From assembly GCF_015706575.1 (NCBI RefSeq), contig NW_024037052.1, forward strand, positions 1,984,001 through 2,048,000: DNA of 64,000 nt, given 5' to 3'. This document shows positions 40,144-51,915 of this stretch, one piece after another; positions within the stretch are counted from its first letter, which is position 1; every line of letters begins with the position of its first letter. The position numbers and the translations under genes are program-made. This stretch comes from Patiria miniata. Taxonomy: Eukaryota > Echinodermata > Asteroidea > Valvatida > Asterinidae. Below the pieces are notes generated by a model. The model saw only the letters and a program-made list of their open reading frames with translations, was not told where the DNA came from and ran no database searches.

Positions 40144-43100
40144 TCAACTTAATTTCAACATCAATTCAAAGACTTTTCCTTCCAAAGGCCATAACGCCAT
40201 TTTCCTCACTTTTTGGGAAGAATTTTGCTGAGAGCCAGCTTTTCTACTGGCAGTTAATCTCTGGAGTCTTAAAACTCGAGACATTTGGCACCAGTATTCC
40301 AAATGGCTATATTGCATTTTGGAAAGTAAGTCTTTGACTTCAACACCTACACATACAAAACACAGGGGCCCCACGATACAATAAACACTAAGAAAAAAAA
40401 ACACATGAAATTAAACATGGAACGAACTCAACTCGGAAACCGCCAACAGCACCCTCAGTAGAGAACATCCCGTCCCGGCCGTCGTCAGTACCTGCAACAA
40501 GAGAAAGGGAAGAAAAAAACTGCAAAGAGAAAAAGAAAACGGTGTTTGTGAGTCTACATCCATTCTCAACTTAATTTCAACATCAATTCAAAGACTTTTC
40601 CTTCCAAAGGCCATAACGCCATTTCCTCACTTTTTGGGAAGAATTTTGCTTGAGAGCCAGCTTTTCTACTGGCAGTTAATCTCTGGAGTCTTAAAACTCG
40701 AGACATTTGGCACCAGTATTCCAAATGGCTATATTGCATTTTGGAAAGTAAGTCTTTGACTTCAACACCTACACATACAAAACACAGGGGCCCACGATAC
40801 AATAAAACACTAAGAAAAAAAAACACATGAAAAAACAAACTCAACTCGGAAACCGCCAACAGCACCCTCAGTAGAGAACATCCCGTCCCGCCGTCGTCAG
40901 TACCTGCAACAAGAGAAAGGGAAAAAAAAAAACTGCAAAGAGAAAAAGAAAACGGTGTTTGTGAGTCTACATCCATTCTCAACTTAATTTCAACATCAAT
41001 TCAAAGACTTTTCCTTCCAAAGGCCATAACGCCATTTTTCCTCACTTTTTGGAAGAATTTTGCTTGAGAGCCAGCTTTTCTACTGGCAGTTAATCTCTGG
41101 AGTCTTAAAACTCGAGACATTTGGCACCAGTATTCAAATGGCTATATTGCATTTTGGAAAGTAAGTCTTTGACTTCAACACCTACACATACAAAACACAG
41201 GGGCCCCACGATACAATAAAACTAAGAAAAAAAAAAACATGAAATTAAACATGGAACGAACTCAACTCGGAAACCGCCAACAGCACCCTCAGTAGAGAAC
41301 ATCCCGTCCCGGCCGTCGTCAGTACCTGCAACAAGAGAAAGGGAAGAAAAAAAACTGCAAAGAGAAAAAGAAAACGGTGTTTGTGAGTCTACATCCATTC
41401 TCAACTTAATTTCAACATCAATTCAAAGACTTTTCCTTCCAAAGGCCATAACGCCATTTTTCCTCACTTTTTGGGAAGAATTTTGCTTGAGAGCCAGCTT
41501 TTCTACTGGCAGTTAATCTCTGGAGTCTTAAAACTCGAGACATTTGGCACCAGTATTCCAAATGGCTATATTGCATTTTGGAAAGTAAGTCTTTGACTTC
41601 AACACCTACACATACAAAACACAGGGGCCCCACGATACAATAAAACACTAAGAAAAAAAACACATGAAATTAACTGGAACAACTCGGAACCGCCAACAGC
41701 ACCCTCAGTAGAGAACATCCCGTCCCGGCCGTCGTCAGTACCTGCAACAAGAGAAAGGGAAGAAAAAAAACTGCAAAGAGAAAAAGAAAACGGTGTTTGT
41801 GAGTCTACATCCATTCTCAACTTAATTTCAACATCAATTCAAAGACTTTTCCTTCCAAAGGCCATAACGCCATCACTTTTTGGGAAGAATTTTGCTTGAG
41901 AGCCAGCTTTTCTACTGGCAGTTAATCTCTGGAGTCTTAAAACTCGAGACATTTGGCACCAGTATTCCAAATGGCTATATTGCATTTTGGAAAGTAAGTC
42001 TTTGACTTCAACAACCTACACATACAAAACACAGGGGCCCCACGATACAATAAAACACTAAGAAAAAAAAAACACATGGAACGAACTCAACTCGGAAACC
42101 GCCAACAGCACCCTCAGTAGAGAACATCCCGTCCCGGCCGTCGTCAGTACCTGCAACAAGAGAAAGGGAAGAAAAAAAACTGCAAAGAGAAAAAGAAAAC
42201 GTGTTTGTGAGTCTACATCCATTCTCAACTTAATTTCAACATCAATTCAAAGACTTTTCCTTCCAAAGGCATAACGCCATTTTTCCTCACTTTTTGGAAG
42301 AATTTTGCTTGAGAGCAGCTTTTCTACTGGCAGTTAATCTCTGGAGTCTTAAAACTCGAGACATTTGGCACCAGTATTCCAAATGGCTATATTGCATTTT
42401 GGAAAGTAAGTCTTTGACTTCAACACCTACACATACAAAACACAGGGGCCCCACGATACAATAAAACACTAAGAAAAAAAAAACACATGAAATTAAACAT
42501 GGAACGAACTCAACTCGGAAACCGCCAACAGCACCCTCAGTAGAGAACATCCCGTCCCGGCCGTCGTCAGTACCTGCAACAAGAGAAGGGAAGAAAAAAA
42601 ACTGCAAAGAGAAAAAAAAACGGTGTTTGTGAGTCTACATCCATTCTCAACTTAATTTCAACATCATTCAAAGACTTTTCCTTCCAAAGGCCATAACGCC
42701 ATTTTTCCTCACTTTTTGGGAAGAATTTTGCTTGAGAGCCAGCTTTTCTACTGGCAGTTAATCTCTGGAGTCTTAAAACTCGAGACATTTGGCACCAGTA
42801 TTCCAAATGGCTATATTGCATTTTGGAAAGTAAGTCTTTGACTTCAACACCTACACATACAAAACACAGGGGCCCCACGATACAATAAAACACTAAGAAA
42901 AAAAACATGAAATGGAACGAACTCAACTCGGAACCGCCAACAGCACCCTCAGTAGAGAACATCCCGTCCCGGCCGTCGTCAGTACCTGCAACAAGAGAAA
43001 GGGAGAAAAAAAACTGCAAAGAGAAAAAGAAAACGGTGTTTGTGAGTCTACATCCATTCTCAACTTAATTTCAACATCAATTCAAAGTTTTTTCCTTCCA

Positions 43101-43664
43101 AAGGCCATAACGTCACTTTTTGGGAAGAATTTTGCTTGAGAGCCAGCTTTTCTACTGGCAGTTAATCTCTGGAGTCTTAAAACTCGAGACATTGGCACCA
43201 GTATTCCAAATGGCTATATTGCATTTTGGAAAGTAAGTCTTTGACTTCAACACCTACACATACAAAACACAGGGGCCCCACGATACAATAAAACACTAAG
43301 AAAAAAAAAAACATCATGGAACGAACTCAACTCGGAAACCGCCAACAGCACCCTCAGTAGAGAACATCCCGTCCCGGCCGTCGTCAGTACCTGCAACAAG
43401 AGAAAGGGAAGAAAAAAAACTGCAAAGAGAAAAAGAAAACGGTGTTTGTGAGTCTACATCCATTCTCAACTTTAATTTCAACATCAATTCAAAGACTTTT
43501 CCTTCCAAGGGCATAACGCCATTTTCCCCCACTTTTTGGAAGAATTTTGCTTGAGAGCCAGCTTTTCTACTGGCAGTTAATCTCTGGAGTCTTAAAACTC
43601 GAGACATTTGGCACCAGTATTCCAAATGGCTATATTGCATTTTGAAAGTAAGTCTTTGACTTCA
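40144..43664. repeat. Array 1, indel-rich copies next to the gap
   Basis: Units here lose single bases at many places that are constant elsewhere. Examples are one a lost in ataaacactaag (40,381), tttgctgag (40,226), aaggcataacg (42,265), gagagcagc (42,312), gacattggcac (43,189) and tttgaaagtaag (43,641). Several compound lesions replace the catgaaattaaacatgg segment (40,827; 41,663; 42,905). Changes are overwhelmingly indels and become denser toward the gap. That suits low-coverage or unpolished consensus better than biological decay, although true edge degeneration is not excluded. Confidence 0.75.
43110..43116. repeat. Marker unit acgtcac (third copy)
   Basis: Third occurrence of the shortened form, 6,708 bp after the second, inside the indel-rich block next to the gap. 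The preceding bases are altered (caaagttttttcc for caaagacttttcc), so base-level quality here is uncertain. Confidence 0.7.
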
Positions 43665-44164
43665 NNNNNNNNNNNNNNNNNNNNNNNNNNNNNNNNNNNN
43701 NNNNNNNNNNNNNNNNNNNNNNNNNNNNNNNNNNNNNNNNNNNNNNNNNNNNNNNNNNNNNNNNNNNNNNNNNNNNNNNNNNNNNNNNNNNNNNNNNNNN
43801 NNNNNNNNNNNNNNNNNNNNNNNNNNNNNNNNNNNNNNNNNNNNNNNNNNNNNNNNNNNNNNNNNNNNNNNNNNNNNNNNNNNNNNNNNNNNNNNNNNNN
43901 NNNNNNNNNNNNNNNNNNNNNNNNNNNNNNNNNNNNNNNNNNNNNNNNNNNNNNNNNNNNNNNNNNNNNNNNNNNNNNNNNNNNNNNNNNNNNNNNNNNN
44001 NNNNNNNNNNNNNNNNNNNNNNNNNNNNNNNNNNNNNNNNNNNNNNNNNNNNNNNNNNNNNNNNNNNNNNNNNNNNNNNNNNNNNNNNNNNNNNNNNNNN
44101 NNNNNNNNNNNNNNNNNNNNNNNNNNNNNNNNNNNNNNNNNNNNNNNNNNNNNNNNNNNNNNNN
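43665..44164. other. Assembly gap of exactly 500 N
   Basis: All 500 bases are undetermined. The round length indicates a placeholder used in scaffolding, not a measured distance. The left side stops mid-unit in array 1 (after gactttca) and the right side starts mid-unit in array 2 (cagcaagccc). The transition between the two satellites is therefore not observed. Open frames that span the N block are artefacts. Confidence 0.99.
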
Positions 44165-46500
44165 CAGCAAGCCCATTCAAATGCAGGAAGCGCATCAAAC
44201 AGAGACGTTTTGCAAGGAGAAACATTACTCATTTACCTGTGGGAGATGAATGGCTGCACTTGGACGACCTTACTTCTGTGCCCTTCATCTTCAATCTGCA
44301 CACACAGAAAAGAGAACTGGGAAGAAACAAAAGTGTTAGTGAAATGTCAAAACTCTGCATCTTTGAACATTCAACGAAGACGAACGGAACTGAAACGGGG
44401 TGAACACAGTGGGCCCGGACAAATAGGGAGACGAAACAGACAGACATGAACAGAACGCACAAAACAGCCGGCATACCCCCCCACACCCTTTCACAACGGT
44501 CGTCCTGGGGCTAAGACCTGCAAAGAGGACATATCTCCATCCCAAGCTGGAGATATGATCCCAATTTCAGACCAAAGACCCAGGCAGGGGGCTTCCACCG
44601 CCGGTGACACACAAGTTTCACCTCCCCCTTACCCCCCCCCTTCCCTCCCCGATAGACGTCACACGGAAAAAGGTTACAGTTACTTAACCAAAACTTCGAT
44701 GAAAACCGGCGTCTTCTCTCTTCGCAGCATTCAAAAGCTCCCTGTGGCAGAAAAAAAGAGCGCAGTATACATTGTAAATTCAATATCCAAATTTTCTGAC
44801 ATCACGTCCTGTCATCAAACTCCAATACATTTCCATTTTATCAACAAGTACTGTATGTCCAACTTGCCATCTCAAACTCCAAAGATATACCCCAAGGTCT
44901 ACCTCCACGTTAAAAATCCAGCAAGCCCATTCAAATGCAAGGAAGCGCATCAAAACAGAGACGTTTTGCAAGGAGAAACATTACTCATTTACCTGTGGGA
45001 GATGAATGCTGCACTTGGACGACCTTACTTTCTGTGCCCTTCATCTTCAATCTGCACACACAGAAAAGAGAAACTGGGAAGAAACAAAAGTGTTAGTGAA
45101 ATGTCAAAACTCTGCATCTTTGAACATTCAACGAAGACGAAACGGAACTGAAACAAGGGTGAACACAGTGGGCCCGGACAATAGGGAGACGAAAACAGAC
45201 AGACATGAACAGAACGCAACAAAACAGCCGGCAACCCACCACAACACACTTCCACACAACGGTCGTCCTGGGGCTAAGACCTGCAAAGAGGACATATCTC
45301 CATCCCAAGCTGGAGATATGATCCCATTTCAGACCAAAGACCCAGGCAGGGGTAGCTTCCCCGCCGGTGACACAAGTTTCCCCTCCCCCTTACCCCCCCC
45401 CCCCCTTCCCTCCCCGATAGACGTCACACGGAAAAAAGGTTACAGTTACTTAACAAAAACTTCGATGAAAACCGGCGTCTTCTCTCTTCGCAGCATTCAA
45501 AAGCTCCCTGTGGCAGAAAAAAGAGCAAGTATACATTGTAAATTCAATATCCAAATTTTCTGACATCACGTCCTGTCATCAAACCTCCAATACATTTCCA
45601 TTTTATCAAACAAGTACTGTATGTCCAACTTGCCATCTCAAACTCCAAAGATATACCCCAAGGTCTACCTCCACGTTAAAATCCAGCAAGCCCATTCAAA
45701 TGCAAGGAAGCGCATCAAAACAGAGACGTTTTGCAAGGAGAAACATTACTCATTTACCTGTGGGAGATGAATGCTGCACTTGGACGACCTTACTTCTGTG
45801 CCCTTCATCTTCAATCTGCACACACAGAAAAGAGAAACTGGGAAGAAACAAAAAGTGTTAGTGAAATGTCAAAACTCTGCATCTTTGAACATTCAACGAA
45901 GACGAACGGAACTGAAACAAGGGGAACACAGTGGGCCCGGACAAATAGGGAGACGAAACAGACAGACATGAACAGAACGCAACAAAACAGCCGGCAACCC
46001 ACCACACAACACTTTCACAACGGTCGTCCTGGGGCTAAGACCTGCAAAGAGGACATATCTCCATCCCAAGCTGGAGATATGATCCCAATTTCAGACCAAA
46101 GACCCAGGCAGGGGTAGCTTCCACCGCCGGTGACACAAGTTTCACCTCCCCCCTTACCCCCCCCCCCTTCCTCCCCGATAGACGTCACACGGAAAAAAGG
46201 TTACAGTTACTTAACAAAAACTTCGATGAAAACCGGCGTCTTCTCTCTTCGCAGCATTCAAAAGCTCCCTGTGGCAGAAAAAAAGAGCAAGTATACATTG
46301 TAAATTCAATATCCAAATTTTCTGACATCACGTCCTGTCATCAAACCTCCATACATTTCCATTTTATCAACAAGTACTGTATGTCCAACTTGCCATCTCA
46401 AACTCCAAAGATATACCCCAAGGTCTACCTCCACGTTAAAATCCAGCAAGCCCATTCAAATGCAAGGAAGCGCATCAAAACAGAGACGTTTTGCAAGGAG
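44165..46500. repeat. Array 2, indel-rich copies next to the gap
   Basis: The first three copies carry many one-base gains and losses at positions constant in the middle of the array. Examples are gatgaatggctgc (44,246), catcaaacagag (44,193), gcgcagtat for gagcaagtat (44,760), ttaaccaaaac (44,685), ttaaaaatcc (44,921) and tatcaaacaag (45,604). As on the left of the gap, nearly all changes are indels, consistent with consensus error at a contig end. Confidence 0.7.
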
Positions 46501-49200
46501 AAACATTACTCATTTACCTGTGGGAGATGAATGCTGCACTTGGACGACCTTACTTCTGTGCCCTTCATCTTCAATCTGCACACACAGAAAAGAGAAAACT
46601 GGGAAGAAACAAAAAGTGTTAGTGAATGTCAAAACTCTGCATCTTTGAACATTCAACGAAGACGAAACGGAACTGAAACAAGGGGTGAACACAGTGGGCC
46701 CGGACAAATAGGGAGACGAAACAGACAGACATGAACAGAACGCACAAAACAGCCGGCAACCCACCACACACACTTTCACAACGGTCGTCCTGGGGCTAAG
46801 ACCTGCAAAGAGGACATATCTCCATCCCAAGCTGGAGATATGATCCCAATTTCAGACCAAAGACCCAGGCAGGGGTAGCTTCCACCGCCGGTGACACAAG
46901 TTTCACCTCCCCCTTACCCCCCCCCCCTTCCCTCCCCGATAGACGTCACACGGAAAAAAGGTTACAGTTACTTAACAAAAACTTCGATGAAAACCGGCGT
47001 CTTCTCTCTTCGCAGCATTCAAAAGCTCCCTGTGGCAGAAAAAAAGAGCAAGTATACATTGTAAATTCAATATCCAAATTTTCTGACATCACGTCCTGTC
47101 ATCAAACCTCCAATACATTTCCATTTTATCAACAAGTACTGTATGTCCAACTTGCCATCTCAAACTCCAAAGATATACCCCAAGGTCTACCTCCACGTTA
47201 AAATCCAGCAAGCCCATTCAAATGCAAGGAAGCGCATCAAAACAGAGACGTTTTGCAAGGAGAAACATTACTCATTTACCTGTGGGAGATGAATGCTGCA
47301 CTTGGACGACCTTACTTCTGTGCCCTTCATCTTCAATCTGCACACACAGAAAAGAGAAAACTGGGAAGAAACAAAAAGTGTTAGTGAAATGTCAAAACTC
47401 TGCATCTTTGAACATTCAACGAAGACGAACGGAACTGAAAACAAGGGGTGAACACAGTGGGCCCGGACAAATAGGGAGACGAAACAGACAGACATGAACA
47501 GAACGCAACAAAACAGCCGCAACCCACCACACACACTTTCACAACGGTCGTCCTGGGGCTAAGACCTGCAAAGAGGACATATCTCCATCCCAAGCTGGAG
47601 ATATGATCCCAATTTCAGACCAAAGACCCAGGCAGGGGTAGCTTCCACCGCCGGTGACACAAGTTTCACCTCCCCTTACCCCCCCCCCCCCTTCCCCCCC
47701 CTTCCCTCCCCCGATAGACGTCACACGGAAAAAAGGTTACAGTTACTTAACAAAAACTTCGATGAAACCGGCGTCTTCTCTCTTCGCAGCATTCAAAAGC
47801 TCCCTGTGGCAGAAAAAAGAGCAAGTATACATTGTAAATTCAATATCCAAATTTTCTGACATCACGTCCTGTCATCAAACCTCCAATACATTTCCATTTT
47901 ATCAACAAGTACTGTATGTCCAACTTGCCATCTCAAACTCCAAAGATATACCCCAAGGTCTACCTCCACGTTAAAATCCAGCAAGCCCATTCAAATGCAA
48001 GGAAGCGCATCAAAACAGAGACGTTTTGCAAGGAGAAACATTACTCATTTACCTGTGGAGATGAATGCTGCACTTGGACGACCTTACTTCTGTGCCCTTC
48101 ATCTTCAATCTGCACACACAGAAAAGAGAAAACTGGGAAGAAACAAAAAGTGTTAGTGAAATGTCAAAACTCTGCATCTTTGAACATTCAACGAAGACGA
48201 ACGGAACTGAAACAAGGGGTGAACACAGTGGGCCCGGACAAATAGGGAGACGAAACAGACAGACATGAACAGAACGCAACAAAACAGCCGGCAACCCACC
48301 ACACACACTTTCACAACGGTCGTCCTGGGGCTAAGACCTGCAAAGAGGACATATCTCCATCCCAAGCTGGAGATATGATCCCAATTTCAGACCAAAGACC
48401 CAGGCAGGGGTAGCTTCCACCGCCGGTGACACAAGTTTCACCTCCCCCTTACCCCCCCCCTTCCCCTCCCCGATAGACGTCACACGGAAAAAGGTTACAG
48501 TTACTTAACAAAAACTTCGATGAAAACCGGCGTCTTCTCTCTTCGCAGCATTCAAAAGCTCCCTGTGGCAGAAAAAGAGAGCAGTATACATTGTAATTCA
48601 ATATCCAAATTTTCTGACATCACGTCCTGTCATCAAACCTCCAATACATTTCCATTTTATCAACAAGTACTGTATGTCCAACTTGCCATCTCAAACTCCA
48701 AAGATATACCCCAAGGTCTACCTCCACGTTAAAATCCAGCAAGCCCATTCAAATGCAAGGAAGCGCATCAAAACAGAGACGTTTTGCAAGGAGAACATTA
48801 CTCATTTACCTGTGGGAGATGAATGCTGCACTTGGACGACCTTACTTCTGTGCCCTTCATCTTCAATCTGCACACACAGAAAAGAGAAAACTGGGAAGAA
48901 ACAAAAAGTGTTTAGTGAAATGTCAAAACTCTGCATCTTTGAACATTCAACGAAGACGAACGGAACTGAAACAAGGGGTGAACACAGTGGCCCGGACAAA
49001 TAGGGAGACGAAACAGACAGACATGAACAGAACGCAACAAAACAGCCGGCAACCCACCACACACACACTTTCACAACGGTCGTCCTGGGGCTAAGACCTG
49101 CAAAGAGGACATATCTCCATCCCAAGCTGGAGATATGATCCCAATTTCAGACCAAAGACCCAGGCAGGGGTAGCTTCCACCGCCGGTGACACAAGTTTCA

Positions 49201-49232
49201 CCTCCCCCTTACCCCCCCCCCCTTCCCTCCCC
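49201..49232 (-). repeat. C-tract / minus-strand G-quadruplex motif, once per 761-bp unit
   Basis: The plus strand reads cctcccccttac, a C run of variable length, then ttccctcccc. The minus strand therefore has runs GGGG, GGG, G(n) and GGGGG separated by 1 to 3 bases, which satisfies the usual four-run G-quadruplex pattern. The tract is present in all copies and is the most length-variable part of the unit: long at 47,669-47,712 and 53,766-53,809, short at 56,072-56,097, interrupted by A at 59,030-59,067, about 59,800-59,830 and 62,843-62,883. Homopolymer length may partly reflect sequencing error. Confidence 0.8.
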
Positions 49233-49235
49233 GAT

Positions 49236-49243
49236 AGACGTCA
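49236..49243. promoter_or_regulatory. CRE-like site (AGACGTCA) beside the G-rich tract
   Basis: AGACGTCA matches 7 of 8 bases of the palindromic CRE (TGACGTCA) bound by CREB/ATF family factors. It begins about 4 bp from the C/G-rich tract in nearly every array 2 unit; one copy near 59,839 reads atacgtca. A CRE beside GGGGAGGG-like runs resembles a promoter module, but no TATA box, initiator or transcript start can be assigned. The match may be chance. Confidence 0.25.
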
Positions 49244-51549
49244 CACGGAAAAAAGGTTACAGTTACTTAACAAAAACTTCGATGAAAACCGGCGTCTTCT
49301 CTCTTCGCAGCATTCAAAAGCTCCCTGTGGCAGAAAAAAAGAGCAAGTATACATTGTAAATTCAATATCCAAATTTTCTGACATCACGTCCTGTCATCAA
49401 ACCTCCAATACATTTCCATTTTATCAACAAGTACTGTATGTCCAACTTGCCATCTCAAACTCCAAAGATATACCCCAAGGTCTACCTCCACGTTAAAATC
49501 CAGCAAGCCCATTCAAATGCAAGGAAGCGCATCAAAACAGAGACGTTTTGCAAGGAGAAACATTACTCATTTACCTGTGGGAGATGAATGCTGCACTTGG
49601 ACGACCTTACTTCTGTGCCCTTCATCTTCAATCTGCACACACAGAAAAGAGAAAACTGGGAAGAAACAAAAAGTGTTAGTGAAATGTCAAAACTCTGCAT
49701 CTTTGAACATTCAACGAAGACGAACGGAACTGAAACAAGGGGTGAACACAGTGGGCCCGGACAAATAGGGAGACGAAACAGACAGACATGAACAGAACGC
49801 AACAAAACAGCCGGCAACCCACCACACCACACTTTCACAACGGTCGTCCTGGGGCTAAGACCTGCAAAGAGGACATATCTCCATCCCAAGCTGGAGATAT
49901 GATCCCAATTTCAGACCAAAGACCCAGGCAGGGGTAGCTTCCACCGCCGGTGACACAAGTTTCACCTCCCCTTACCCCCCCCCCCCTTCCCTCCCCGATA
50001 GACGTCACACGGAAAAAAGGTTACAGTTACTTAACAAAAACTTCGATGAAAACCGGCGTCTTCTCTCTTCGCAGCATTCAAAAGCTCCCTGTGGCAGAAA
50101 AAAGAGCAAGTATACATTGTAAATTCAATATCCAAATTTTCTGACATCACGTCCTGTCATCAAACCTCCAATACATTTCCATTTTATCAACAAGTACTGT
50201 ATGTCCAACTTGCCATCTCAAACTCCAAAGATATACCCCAAGGTCTACCTCCACGTTAAAATCCAGCAAGCCCATTCAAATGCAAGGAAGCGCATCAAAA
50301 CAGAGACGTTTTGCAAGGAGAAACATTACTCATTTACCTGTGGGAGATGAATGCTGCACTTGGACGACCTTACTTCTGTGCCCTTCATCTTCAATCTGCA
50401 CACACAGAAAAGAGAAAACTGGGAAGAAACAAAAGTGTTAGTGAAATGTCAAAACTCTGCATCTTTGAACATTCAACGAAGACGAACGGAACTGAAACAA
50501 GGGGTGAACACAGTGGGCCCGGACAAATAGGGAGACGAAACAGACAGACATGAACAGAACGCAACAAAACAGCCGGCAACCCACCACACACACTTTCACA
50601 ACGGTCGTCCTGGGGCTAAGACCTGCAAAGAGGACATATCTCCATCCCAAGCTGGAGATATGATCCCAATTTCAGACCAAAGACCCAGGCAGGGGTAGCT
50701 TCCACCGCCGGTGACACAAGTTTCACCTCCCCCTTACCCCCCCCCCTTCCTCCCCGATAGACGTCACACGGAAAAAGGTTACAGTTACTTAACAAAAACT
50801 TCGATGAAAACCGGCGTCTTCTCTCTTCGCAGCATTCAAAAGCTCCCTGTGGCAGAAAAAAAGAGCAAGTATACATTGTAAATTCAATATCCAATTTTCT
50901 GACATCACGTCCTGTCATCAAACCTCCAATACATTTCCATTTTATCAACAAGTACTGTATGTCCAACTTGCCATCTCAAACTCCAAAGATATACCCCAAG
51001 GTCTACCTCCACGTTAAAATCCAGCAAGCCCATTCAAATGCAAGGAAGCGCATCAAAACAGAGACGTTTTGCAAGGAGAAACATTACTCATTTACCTGTG
51101 GGAGATGAATGCTGCACTTGGACGACCTTACTTCTGTGCCCTTCATCTTCAATCTGCACACACAGAAAAGAGAAAACTGGGAAGAAACAAAAAGTGTTAG
51201 TGAAATGTCAAAACTCTGCATCTTTGAACATTCAACGAAGACGAACGGAACTGAAACAAGGGGTGAACACAGTGGGCCCGGACAAATAGGGAGACGAAAC
51301 AGACAGACATGAACAGAACGCAACAAAACAGCCGGCAACCCACCACACACACTTTCACAACGGTCGTCCTGGGCTAAGACCTGCAAAGAGGACATATCTC
51401 CATCCCAAGCTGGAGATATGATCCCAATTTCAGACCAAAGACCCAGGCAGGGGTAGCTTCCACCGCCGGTGACACAAGTTTCACCTCCCCCTTACCCCCC
51501 CCCCCCTCCCTCCCCGATAGACGTCACACGGAAAAAAGGTTACAGTTAC

Positions 51550-51607
51550 TTAACAAAAACTTCGATGAAAACCGGCGTCTTCTCTCTTCGCAGCATTCAA
51601 AAGCTCC
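51550..51607 (-). other. Exon-like segment A of the 761-bp unit (representative copy)
   Basis: On the minus strand a clean acceptor, tgctctttttttctgccacag, with a 7-T run in a pyrimidine tract, precedes GGAGCTTTTG. The segment contains gaagagagaagac, typical of purine-rich splicing enhancers, and is open as GAFECCEERRRRFSSKF. The 3' border is uncertain: TTAA/gtaact gives 58 nt and TTTTT/gttaag gives 53 nt; both are weak donors. It lies 250 nt downstream (minus strand) of segment B, a plausible short intron. Read from B into A the frame stays open. The reverse strand of the same place also looks like an acceptor (tcttctctcttcgcag), so the signal is not strand-unique. Confidence 0.25.
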
Positions 51608-51857
51608 CTGTGGCAGAAAAAAAGAGCAAGTATACATTGTAAATTCAATATCCAAATTTTCTGACATCACGTCCTGTCATCAAACCTCCAATACATTTCC
51701 ATTTTATCAACAAGTACTGTATGTCCAACTTGCCATCTCAAACTCCAAAGATATACCCCAAGGTCTACCTCCACGTTAAAATCCAGCAAGCCCATTCAAA
51801 TGCAAGGAAGCGCATCAAAACAGAGACGTTTTGCAAGGAGAAACATTACTCATTTAC

Positions 51858-51915
51858 CTGTGGGAGATGAATGCTGCACTTGGACGACCTTACTTCTGTG
51901 CCCTTCATCTTCAAT
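51858..51915 (-). other. Exon-like 58-nt segment B of the 761-bp unit (representative copy)
   Basis: On the minus strand the segment follows a long pyrimidine tract ending tctgtgtgtgcag and ends CAG/gtaaatg. A CACTAAC branch-point-like heptamer sits about 45 nt before the acceptor, but an earlier cttcccag could serve as the acceptor instead. The 58 nt are open in two frames: one begins IEDEGHRSKV, the other (after one base) LKMKGTEVRS and ends exactly on the CAG. Sites and segment recur in all well-determined copies. No protein family is recognised. It could be a relic of an intron-exon fragment amplified with the satellite, or a spliced exon of a non-coding transcript. Confidence 0.3.

Larger units (their letters stand above)
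1..43664. repeat. Satellite array 1: about 102 tandem copies of a ~427-bp unit
   Basis: The same sequence recurs head to tail with no interruption. The anchor cttttccttccaaagg falls at 341, 767 and 1194, giving periods of 426 and 427, and it continues at 424-428 bp to the gap. Copies are nearly identical. Most differences are in two A-tracts (after cactaag and after gggaag) or are single-base indels. Every full unit contains CTCGAG and GGGGCCCC, an AATAAA hexamer, an AG..GTAAGT segment and a long purine-rich tract. The array is open at its left end and enters the N gap mid-unit on the right, so true length and flanks are unknown. I do not recognise the family. No rRNA, snRNA, tRNA or transposon signature is present. 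Near-identity over 43 kb implies recent amplification or active homogenisation. Confidence 0.98.

Noticed and set aside
329..43019. Hundreds of 60-150-codon open frames in array 1
   Set aside because: They are the same few frames repeated every ~427 bp, overlapping on both strands and changing length with A-tract size. The period is not a multiple of three, no domain is recognised, and no start context or promoter is visible.
43592..44249. Open frames across the N block
   Set aside because: They are made of undetermined residues and are artefacts of the gap.
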